Below are positions 44,292 through 50,585 of a stretch of DNA of 50,585 nucleotides, piece after piece. The DNA lies in contig JAIEMT010000033.1 in NCBI GenBank assembly GCA_019751945.1, forward strand, positions 1-50,585, given 5' to 3'. The translations under genes were made by a program, and so were the position numbers. Under the pieces are notes generated by a model that saw nothing but the letters and a program-made list of their open reading frames with translations, was not told the origin of the DNA and did not search any database. Numbering within the stretch: position 1 is the stretch's first letter; every line of letters begins with the position of its first letter. This DNA comes from a bacterium. GTDB lineage: Bacteria; Bdellovibrionota; UBA1018.

Positions 44292-44320
44292 TTGACTTGA
44301 CAATTTTAATCAGGTATAAG
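44292..44320 (+). promoter_or_regulatory. Sigma-70-like promoter
   Basis: TTGACT (44292-44297) and TATAAG (44315-44320) are separated by exactly 17 bases. Both boxes match five of six consensus bases, the best promoter seen in the window. It lies 17 bases before GTG 44337, so the 5' leader would be only about 10 bases. Confidence 0.6.
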
Positions 44321-44336
44321 AAGCGCGAGGTTATTT

Positions 44337-45014
44337 GTGTACTATTTGTTGATGATCAGCCTAAGCCTAGCCCTGGGAGTAGCCCCTGCCTTAGCCGCAG
44401 ACGAGCCCGCAACCCTGGTAAGCACCCCTGAACTCGTCCAGAGCTTCACGGAAGTCACCAATAAATCCTTCGATGTTCCCGGTAAAATATCGAGCATTCA
44501 CTTTGACGCTACGGCGGATTGTGAAACGTTCCTCACCTTGCGCAAGCTGGTGGTTCAAACGACGGATACCGAAAAGACGAAAGCAGCTGTGAAAATCGAT
44601 ATCACCTGCCAACGCATCAGCGCTGATGCCACTGCCGCAAAAATCTTCTCAGGTAAACTTGATGTTTCAGAAAAGTTCGTCGTCACCACCGGCGATCACG
44701 ACCTAAATTTCTCAATCGAAATTCCGGTGGAGATCGACGCGCTTACCAAAGGTGCCGTCACCCAAGCTTCCATCCTGAGCGCACTCAAAACTCATCCCGT
44801 AAAACCAGGCACGGGTTTGAATCTTGAAACTCCGTTCATAAAAGGATTGGAGTCCAACTCCCCCACCATCAAGATCGACGTCGTGGCCAATCTGACCAAG
44901 ATGGCTTACGACGATCGCCTCGAGATGATTTCGAATCGCATCGTCCAGCTTCTCGAGAGTGCAGTTTCCCCTGCTAGCGAAACCGCAACTCCCGCACCTG
45001 CTTCGACGAACTAA
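44337..45014 (+). CDS. Exported protein of unknown function
   Basis: A 225-residue protein with a signal peptide (YYLLMISLSLALGVAPALA-AD). The start is GTG 44337 since GAGG lies six bases upstream; an ATG at 44352 would shorten the signal. Two cysteines (DCETF, TCQRI) lie in a beta-rich first half (VPGKISSIHFDATADC, AAVKIDITCQR). The C-terminal tail is Ala/Pro/Thr-rich. No family was recognised. The stop overlaps the convergent M3 peptidase by CTAA. Confidence 0.8.
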   Translation: MYYLLMISLSLALGVAPALAADEPATLVSTPELVQSFTEVTNKSFDVPGKISSIHFDATADCETFLTLRKLVVQTTDTEKTKAAVKIDITCQRISADATAAKIFSGKLDVSEKFVVTTGDHDLNFSIEIPVEIDALTKGAVTQASILSALKTHPVKPGTGLNLETPFIKGLESNSPTIKIDVVANLTKMAYDDRLEMISNRIVQLLESAVSPASETATPAPASTN

Positions 45015-47122
45015 CCCGGATTCTTAGTCGCTTTCACTTTCTTCGCATTGCTGATGTGCAGTTTCTTCAAGAACGCTTCGTTATTAGAAGGACGTCCCAA
45101 GAACTTGGTCAGCAACTCGCCCGAGTCTTCCATATTTCCCTGTTCCAAAATCGTGCGGCGATAGCGATCTCCAGTCGCGGAATCCAAAATGCCCGCAGCT
45201 TGGAAAGTGCTGTACATGTCCTGAGCGTACACCTCAGACCAGAGGTACCCGTAGTAACCGGCATCATAACCACCCATCAGGTGCCCGAAGCTAGCAGCGA
45301 AATGGCCACCCGGTACCGGATCCACACCAATCACGTCCTTAAAGAGACTGTCGTAAATCGCGGCAGTGTCTACCGGACCCGTGCTGGTGTGATAAGTCAT
45401 GTCCGTCAACGCCAGCATGAGCTGACGGCTGTAATGATAGCCCTGTTGGAAATCCCGAGCTTGAATCATCTTGGTCAGCACGGACTTCGGAAGCTTCTTC
45501 GACGCATCCTGATAGTGCCCTGAGAGACGATCCAAGATCTTTTCTTCCCAAACCCAGTTTTCCAACATCTGCGACGGAGCTTCAACGAAGTCCTGCGCAG
45601 TGTTTGAACCTGACAAGCTCGCGTACGGACCCTTTGTCAGAGTCTGGTGCATGATGTGACCAAACTCGTGGAAGAGAGTCGTCACCTGATCATGACTCAG
45701 CAACGACGGCTTGCCATTGCTCGGGGGCGAGAAGTTGCCCACGATTGCCGAAACCGGTTGATTGTATTCCTTACCCATCATTCTTCCGCTGATCAAAGTG
45801 AACGCCGCAAAGTGCGAGTACTTTCCTTGGCGTGGAATGAAGTCGGTGTAAAAGTAGCCGATCAAACGATCATCCTTCATGTCGATGATCTTGTAGAGTT
45901 TCACATCGCTGTTCCAGCTATGTGCTCCGGCGACTTCTTCATAACGAACTCCAAACAGAGTCGAGTAGATCTTGAACATCTCCTGAACCACTCGGTCCGA
46001 GGGGAAGTATTCTTTGATCATCTCGTTATCCAACTGGAAGTCGCGCTTCTTCAGCTGATAGCCCAGATAGTTGATGTCCCACATTTGAACGGCGGTCGCC
46101 TTGGGATCGTACGTCTTTTTGTAAGTCAAAAGCTGCGCGATATCGTCCTTGTTTCGTTGAGAGAGCTTGTCTTTCAAACCGTACAAGAAATCCATGACGG
46201 TCTTAGAATCCTTGGCCATGCGATTGCGCGAGAGCTGATAGTCCGCCCAGGTCTTGAAACCCATGAGCGAAGCGATCTGCTGACGAACTTGAAGGGCTTC
46301 TTCTAAGAGCTTCGTGTTCTCAATGCCCTGACGATTGGCATACGCTACAGCCATTCTTTTACGGGTCTGTTCACTTTTCGCGTTTTGCATCAGATCCGTG
46401 TAATCGGTGACTTTCGTCGTCACGATATAGCGTTGATTGTCCGGAGTTTTCTTCAGACGGCTCAAGAAATCATCGTTGGTTCCTTCGAGCTCCTCCTTCG
46501 TCGCTTCAATCGTGGTGTTGTCGTTATTGTTGTTTGCAGAAAAAGTATTTTGAAGATTGTTGAGCTTCACGAAAAGAGCAGTCACTTGAGCCAGCTTATC
46601 GTTCGCTAGCTTCAATCCGTTCGCTTCGAAGCCTTCGAGCATCTTCACCAAAAGGCGGTGTTCAGCTGCGACTGAAGACTTCTGATCTTTAATAGCATTG
46701 TAAAGTTCGCGACGGCCAAAAGCCTTCACGCTGAACTCGCCCACTTTCTCTTCACAGACCGCGCCCTCTTTGTTGATGTCCTTATCGGGCGAGACGTACT
46801 TCATAAAGGTGAGGGGCTGAACGACGTCCCAGGTGTCTGCCAAAGTTTTTTCAAACTCTAAAACGGTGTTTTGGAAAGTTCTTTGAGCGGCTGGAATCTT
46901 TTCAATCGCCTCAATTCGAGCCTGAGCTGCATTCAGTGAGTTCTCACAGAGTTTAGTGAGCTCACCTGAAGCGAAGTCTGAGCGAATCAGATCGCCAGAT
47001 GCGCTAGGTTGTCCGCCAGTTCCTGCTTTTTTGGATTCTGATGCACAAGATGCCATAACAAATGAAAGCACGACGACACATACAACGGCTGTAAGAGCCG
47101 TAGAATACGACCGAATTTCCAT
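45011..47122 (-). CDS. M3 family oligopeptidase, lipoprotein form
   Basis: A 703-residue zinc metallopeptidase of the thimet/Dcp/oligopeptidase A family, which cleave short peptides. The zinc site HEFGH is at residues 485-489 (LFHEFGHIMHQ). Later conserved parts include EAPSQMLENWVWE, which carries the downstream zinc-ligand Glu, GGHFAASFGHLMGGYDAGYYGYLWS and AGILDSATGDRYRRTIL. The N-terminus carries a lipobox, FVMASC-AS (Cys26), so the enzyme is probably attached to a membrane, unlike cytosolic relatives. GGGGGATC precedes the ATG. Together with DUF885 and the subtilase it points to extracytoplasmic protein digestion. Confidence 0.94.
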   Translation of the reverse strand: MEIRSYSTALTAVVCVVVLSFVMASCASESKKAGTGGQPSASGDLIRSDFASGELTKLCENSLNAAQARIEAIEKIPAAQRTFQNTVLEFEKTLADTWDVVQPLTFMKYVSPDKDINKEGAVCEEKVGEFSVKAFGRRELYNAIKDQKSSVAAEHRLLVKMLEGFEANGLKLANDKLAQVTALFVKLNNLQNTFSANNNNDNTTIEATKEELEGTNDDFLSRLKKTPDNQRYIVTTKVTDYTDLMQNAKSEQTRKRMAVAYANRQGIENTKLLEEALQVRQQIASLMGFKTWADYQLSRNRMAKDSKTVMDFLYGLKDKLSQRNKDDIAQLLTYKKTYDPKATAVQMWDINYLGYQLKKRDFQLDNEMIKEYFPSDRVVQEMFKIYSTLFGVRYEEVAGAHSWNSDVKLYKIIDMKDDRLIGYFYTDFIPRQGKYSHFAAFTLISGRMMGKEYNQPVSAIVGNFSPPSNGKPSLLSHDQVTTLFHEFGHIMHQTLTKGPYASLSGSNTAQDFVEAPSQMLENWVWEEKILDRLSGHYQDASKKLPKSVLTKMIQARDFQQGYHYSRQLMLALTDMTYHTSTGPVDTAAIYDSLFKDVIGVDPVPGGHFAASFGHLMGGYDAGYYGYLWSEVYAQDMYSTFQAAGILDSATGDRYRRTILEQGNMEDSGELLTKFLGRPSNNEAFLKKLHISNAKKVKATKNPG

Positions 47123-47280
47123 GAGATCCCCCGTTTTATACGCCTCTGATTATAATTCCTGAGGCGTTCCCGGAGGTGTGTTTACCTGAGTGCCCCTAAA
47201 TTGCAAAGGTGGCGAGGAAAAAAATTTGTCAACACGGTGTGCCTGGAGTACTTTCTACAAGAAGGATTGAAACACTGACC

Positions 47281-47760
47281 ATGAGCGTCTTACAGTTCAA
47301 CGTGAAAAGCATCGATGGTAAAGACTTTCCCCTGAAAGAATTGAAAGGGGATGTGCTCTTGATCGTCAACGTGGCGAGTCAGTGCGGATTTACCCCTCAG
47401 TACGACGGCCTTGAGAAACTCTATGAGAAGTACAAGGGTCGTGGATTCAAAGTACTGGGATTTCCTTGTAACCAGTTTGGGGCCCAAGAGCCGGGCTCTG
47501 AAAAAGAGATCAAACAGTTCTGTGAAACCAGCTTCGGCGTTACTTTCCCACTCTTCGCGAAAATCGATGTGAATGGAAAAGACGCACACCCTTTGTACAA
47601 GTACCTCACTGAGCAGAAGCCAGGCGTTCTCGGAACTGAAGGGATCAAATGGAACTTCACCAAGTTCCTCATTGATCGTAGCGGAGAGCCCATTAAGCGG
47701 TATGCACCCCAGGTCAAGCCAGAAGATATCACCGCAGATTTAGAAAAAGCTCTCGGCTAG
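47281..47760 (+). CDS. Glutathione peroxidase family thiol peroxidase
   Basis: The ATG at 47281 gives 159 residues beginning SVLQFNVKSIDG; a frame opening 72 bases earlier adds a stretch unlike the family. Peroxidatic Cys35 is in VASQCGFT, with conserved Gln in FPCNQFGAQEPG and Trp in KWNFTKFLID. A further Cys in KQFCETSFGVTFPLF is where thioredoxin-dependent members carry the resolving Cys, so thioredoxin rather than glutathione is the likely reductant. It removes hydroperoxides. A good terminator follows. Confidence 0.95.
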   Translation: MSVLQFNVKSIDGKDFPLKELKGDVLLIVNVASQCGFTPQYDGLEKLYEKYKGRGFKVLGFPCNQFGAQEPGSEKEIKQFCETSFGVTFPLFAKIDVNGKDAHPLYKYLTEQKPGVLGTEGIKWNFTKFLIDRSGEPIKRYAPQVKPEDITADLEKALG

Positions 47761-47767
47761 TTGAGTA

Positions 47768-47791
47768 GGAGTGGTGCTCACCACTCCTTTT
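47768..47791 (+). terminator. Rho-independent terminator after the peroxidase
   Basis: GGAGTGGT (47768-47775) pairs with ACCACTCC (47780-47787) around GCTC, and TTTTGTT follows at once. It is the clearest intrinsic terminator in the window and separates the peroxidase from the XRE regulator. Confidence 0.8.
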
Positions 47792-47830
47792 GTTCTCCCA
47801 AATTTTTTTAACCGAAGGAGGTCACTCACA

Positions 47831-48148
47831 ATGACCGCAAACGAACTCACTGGTCTGCTTAAACAGACCGGAGCAAACATCAAAGCTTTACGGGAACAGC
47901 GAGGAATGAGTCAGGCTGAGCTCGCAAGACGCTCTGGAATCTCGGCAACCCGTTTGAATGAAATCGAAAGTAAACGATCACGCGATATCCGTCTCTCGAC
48001 GCTCTCGGTACTTTCCAAGTCCTTAAACGTATCGATTGCCGCAATCATCGACGTGCCCGAGTCCAACTTTTCCAAGCAAGATCAGAACAGCCTTCTCAAA
48101 GCGAGCGAAACGATTACTCGTATCATTCGACGAATACGGTCGCTCTAA
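47831..48148 (+). CDS. XRE family helix-turn-helix regulator
   Basis: ATG 47831 is chosen because AAGGAGGT lies eight bases upstream; a frame opening at 47771 begins inside the terminator of the previous gene. The 105-residue protein has one Cro/C1-type HTH at about residues 15-70: NIKALREQRGMSQAELARRS, then ATRLNEIESKRS and LSTLSVLSKSLNVSIAAIID. A short charged tail (NSLLKASETITRIIRRIRS) may mediate pairing. The target genes are unknown; peroxidase control is possible by proximity only. Confidence 0.9.
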   Translation: MTANELTGLLKQTGANIKALREQRGMSQAELARRSGISATRLNEIESKRSRDIRLSTLSVLSKSLNVSIAAIIDVPESNFSKQDQNSLLKASETITRIIRRIRSL

Positions 48149-48264
48149 CTGACCCAAATGGGCTATCTGCAAAGATCTTAAACAGGCCTTTTGGCGTAAA
48201 CGGCGATATACGAGCGCTGAACTGTGCACGGCTTTTGCAAATTGACCCTGGAGGCCAGTAGTTC

Positions 48265-48570
48265 ATGAAGACGTCCAGCCTTTTTCAAACTTTTCTCATC
48301 CTTGTTCTTAGCTTGAGCCTTGCGGAAACAAATCGACTGATCGACCTCATTCAAGTCACTCAGTTTAAAAAAAACCAAGCTCCTGTGTCGCTAGAAGTGG
48401 CGAGGGTAAGCACTCTCGATCAAAAGCTCCTGCCTGAAATCTACGTCGACTCCTATGAAGAAGGAGAAAGCCCTGCCGGCGCTGCGGAAAGACCTTCCGT
48501 GAGACCCAAGAAAGAGCGTTTCTCCCACTTTCAAAAGATCGAAGTTCCTGTCTACGTCGAAGAAGACTAG
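48265..48570 (+). CDS. Small exported or anchored protein
   Basis: A 101-residue protein whose N-terminus (MKTSSLFQTFLILVLSLSLA) is a signal peptide or membrane anchor. The rest is charged, with an acidic part (VDSYEEGESP) and a basic part (RPSVRPKKERFSHFQK). GGAGG lies before the ATG. The stop overlaps the convergent VWA gene by CTAG. Function unknown. Confidence 0.7.
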   Translation: MKTSSLFQTFLILVLSLSLAETNRLIDLIQVTQFKKNQAPVSLEVARVSTLDQKLLPEIYVDSYEEGESPAGAAERPSVRPKKERFSHFQKIEVPVYVEED

Positions 48571-49544
48571 GGCTTATAGGGCGTTTGGTAGCTCACTCGA
48601 ATTTGAACTTGGCTCAGGTCTCTGCCTGCGGCGAAGTTTAAGTTTGGTAACACAATGGCGTTGCGTGCAGAATTATAAGTCCAACCAGTGATTACCAATC
48701 CCGTGCTGACATCCCAAACAGTGGCGTGAGCCATGTCAACGAGGGGTGCCGGTAACACCAACACATACCCCGTAGGGCCGCCGACCGGAACGGGAGTGCG
48801 AGCTGCGATGTCCGAAGCAGTAGAAATAATATCGGTTGAAATGGCAGTAACGTTCTTTTGCATATCCGTTGTTCCAGCACAAAGCGGATAGACACTGTTG
48901 TGAAATGCGCTGAAGAAAGTCTCATAACGGCTTCCTTTGAATTGGAAATTTTGATTCTCAGGCTGGCATCCCAAATCTTGAGAACCAATCAGCCCGTACA
49001 AACCTATATTTCCAGCCAACGAAGCCAACATTTTCGCCGCTGCGACCGGATCCTTTTGCGTATTTACATTGTCTAAATTTTCATCAATATCCGTGGCTAA
49101 AATAATAGCCACGTAGTCCTGCCCGAAAAACTCAGGGTGAACCTTGGCAAATTTTTCGAGGGGGGCAAAAAGCTGTTCATCGCCAGATCCACCTGTTCCA
49201 ACATTCCCAATCGCTTGCTTGAGTTTATGTAAGCTATTCGAATCCGCGGATTCGACCGTAAAATAGCTGGTATTGGCGATGTCCGTTGTGACGATGGCAG
49301 CCTTCCAATTAAATCCAATCAGATTGAAACTCGATAAAGCATCGCTGATTGCTCTTTGATAAGTCTGCATACTGCCGCTGTTATCGATCACAAAAATCAA
49401 TTTGATCTGATTCGTGAAATTCGAAACCGGAACTAACTTGTCGGCAGTTTCAGTAAAGGTCACCGGCACAGTCATTTGACCCGCATGCGCAGCAAATGAC
49501 ATCATCAACGCCAAAACCAAATTAAAACGCACAAAATTTTTCAT
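48567..49544 (-). CDS. Exported VWA-domain protein
   Basis: A 325-residue protein with a signal peptide (MKNFVRFNLVLALMMSFAAHA). A von Willebrand factor A domain starts near residue 47; the metal-binding MIDAS motif DNSGS is complete (Asp54, Ser56, Ser58), and later loops include VTTDIANTS and ILATDIDEN. The C-terminal 80 residues look like a separate beta-rich module. VWA domains bind other proteins through a metal ion; exported ones often act in adhesion or surface assembly. Two cysteines (GCQPE, LCAGT). No operon partner on this strand. Confidence 0.88.
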   Translation of the reverse strand: MKNFVRFNLVLALMMSFAAHAGQMTVPVTFTETADKLVPVSNFTNQIKLIFVIDNSGSMQTYQRAISDALSSFNLIGFNWKAAIVTTDIANTSYFTVESADSNSLHKLKQAIGNVGTGGSGDEQLFAPLEKFAKVHPEFFGQDYVAIILATDIDENLDNVNTQKDPVAAAKMLASLAGNIGLYGLIGSQDLGCQPENQNFQFKGSRYETFFSAFHNSVYPLCAGTTDMQKNVTAISTDIISTASDIAARTPVPVGGPTGYVLVLPAPLVDMAHATVWDVSTGLVITGWTYNSARNAIVLPNLNFAAGRDLSQVQIRVSYQTPYKP

Positions 49545-49609
49545 TTCCCTTTTCCCCCATGAAGACTTTTGCGTAGCAACCGGCCCCTGCTTCGTCTAGA
49601 GTTTTTTAA

Positions 49610-50395
49610 ATGAAATATAAGACTCTCAGCGTTGAATCGACGGTCATTGCGGGCGTGACGCTCATCACCCTACGTCGTCCTGAGGCTCTTCATGCGCTAA
49701 ACACCACGCTTTGCGCGGAGCTTCGAAAAGTTTTTGAAGATTTGAATAAGAAGACACTCGGCGAGGTTCGCTGCATCATTCTGACGGGCGAAGGCGAGAA
49801 GGCTTTTTGCGCGGGTGCCGATCTCAAACAACGAAAAGGCCTGTCATCGCAGGCATGGTTAAAGCAACATTCCGCTCTGGAAAAAGCAGCGAAAGCCATT
49901 GCGAGTTCTAAAATTCCCCTCATCGCCGCAGTAAATGGAATTGCCTTCGGTGGCGGGTGTGAATTGGCGATGATGGCCGATCTCATCATTGCTTCCGATC
50001 GGGCACGTTTTGCCCAACCCGAAACACGACTCGGGATTATTCCAGGAATGGGCGGCACACAACGACTGCAACGGGTGATTGGTTCTTTGCGTGCGAAAGA
50101 AATGGTTCTGTGTGGCCGCGTTATCGACGCCCCTGAAGCTTTAGCATGGGGTTTAGTCAATCAAGTCGTGCCTCATACAAGCTTGATATCCACCGCACTT
50201 CAATGGGCTGAGATGATTGCACGAATGGCGCCGCTCGCAACCCGCGAAGCTCGACGAGTGATGAATGAGGGCGCAGACATCCCCATCGCCAAAGCCCTTC
50301 GCCTCGAAATCCAAGCGTATAAGAAAGTCGTGGAATCTTCAGATCGGAAAGAGGGCTTGACGGCCTTCTTTGAAAAGCGAAGTCCTAGGTACTAG
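49610..50395 (+). CDS. Enoyl-CoA hydratase/isomerase family protein
   Basis: A 261-residue crotonase-fold enzyme. Both catalytic glutamates are present: Glu118 in FGGGCELAM and Glu138 in AQPETRLGIIPG, as expected for hydratases. The oxyanion-hole segments are KAFCAGADLKQRK and VNGIAFGGG. The PETRLGIIPGMGGTQRL sequence is close to methylglutaconyl-CoA hydratase and enoyl-CoA hydratase groups. It hydrates unsaturated acyl-CoA in fatty acid or leucine breakdown, which fits with the glyoxylate genes. The exact substrate is not determined. Confidence 0.93.
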   Translation: MKYKTLSVESTVIAGVTLITLRRPEALHALNTTLCAELRKVFEDLNKKTLGEVRCIILTGEGEKAFCAGADLKQRKGLSSQAWLKQHSALEKAAKAIASSKIPLIAAVNGIAFGGGCELAMMADLIIASDRARFAQPETRLGIIPGMGGTQRLQRVIGSLRAKEMVLCGRVIDAPEALAWGLVNQVVPHTSLISTALQWAEMIARMAPLATREARRVMNEGADIPIAKALRLEIQAYKKVVESSDRKEGLTAFFEKRSPRY

Positions 50396-50585
50396 GATAA
50401 ACACTTTAGGAAGTTTGCAGGAGAATTTACTCGCGCCGGCGCGAGTTCCTTCGGCCGGGATTCTATTTGTGGAGGTGCGAGTCTTCCCTTTCTGCCTGCC
50501 GCCCATCCTGGTTGGCCCTCGGCGGCATCGCCTTGAGAAGCCTCCTGCTTCTCACAGCCCATTTAGGGCTGCCGGCCGACTCGGG
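50396..50585. other. Gene-free hairpin-rich segment at the window end
   Basis: No credible coding frame. Dense symmetry: an 18-bp perfect palindrome with core CTCGCGCCGGCGCGAG (50429-50446), GCCGCC/GGCGGC (50498-50503 and 50521-50526), an 8-bp stem TGAGAAGC-CTCCT-GCTTCTCA (50534-50554) and a 6-bp stem CAGCCC-ATTTA-GGGCTG (50555-50571). CCCATCCTGGTTGGCCCT (50502-50519) repeats, with one change, the motif inside the tRNA-Pro palindrome. It may be a structured RNA or repeat element cut by the window edge. Confidence 0.6.

Noticed and set aside
45647..46306. Plus-strand frame of 219 codons opposite the M3 peptidase
   Set aside because: Fully inside a well-supported metallopeptidase gene; its codons are the reverse of conserved residues.

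Overview
The window reads like a stretch of chromosome from a free-living Gram-negative bacterium with about 50 % GC. The best guess is a member of the Bdellovibrionota/Oligoflexia or a related deltaproteobacterial lineage. The reasons are the very high share of exported proteins and lipoproteins, several secreted peptidases, a PilZ-like protein and other cyclic-nucleotide signalling, complete glyoxylate-bypass genes, and a Hanks-type kinase fused to AAA, GAF and GGDEF domains. No rRNA, CRISPR array, phage or transposase gene was seen. The placement is inference, because no universal marker was compared.

Layout. 1-4.8 kb: PilZ-like protein, MnmC-like methyltransferase, a LysR regulator, and a large membrane protein with a class III nucleotide cyclase at its N-terminus. 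4.8-9.0 kb: a large exported protein of unknown function, a dienelactone-hydrolase-like enzyme translationally coupled to a GNAT acetyltransferase, and a small exported protein. 9.0-11.2 kb (minus strand): tRNA-Leu(CAG), then a ydaO-type c-di-AMP riboswitch, then a KimA-like potassium transporter. 11.4-16.1 kb: lipoprotein, RNase R and an AarF/UbiB-type kinase. 16.1-20.3 kb: small exported proteins and tRNA-Pro(CGG), whose 3' end lies inside a perfect 45-bp inverted repeat. 20.3-25.0 kb: a four-gene cluster of two c-type cytochrome-like proteins, a lipoprotein and a DUF1501-like protein, behind a long structured leader. 26.0-32.7 kb: a YegD-like Hsp70 ATPase and a 1750-residue Ser/Thr kinase/AAA/TPR/GAF/GAF/GGDEF protein. 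32.7-37.6 kb: acyl desaturase, Cys-rich exported protein, malate synthase and isocitrate lyase. 37.6-50.4 kb: DUF885 and M3 peptidases, an Fn3 lipoprotein coupled to a subtilase, a minus-strand operon (repeat protein, CPBP protease, murI, degenerate HD protein), glutathione peroxidase, an XRE regulator, a VWA protein and an enoyl-CoA hydratase. The window ends in a gene-free, hairpin-rich segment.

Themes. Four nucleotide second-messenger systems are represented: class III cyclase, c-di-AMP riboswitch, GGDEF with an intact I-site plus a PilZ-like protein, and a MESH1-like HD protein. Gene packing is tight: at least six convergent pairs share exactly four bases (TTAA, CTAA, TTAG or CTAG) at their stop codons, so few intrinsic terminators fit between them. 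Several automatic starts look wrong. The kimA start should be GTG 10826, and the giant kinase probably starts at a rare CTG at 27461.

Most likely to be new: the palindrome that swallows the 3' end of tRNA-Pro, an 18-nt motif it shares with the structured segment at the window end, and the cytochrome c/DUF1501-like cluster with its leader.
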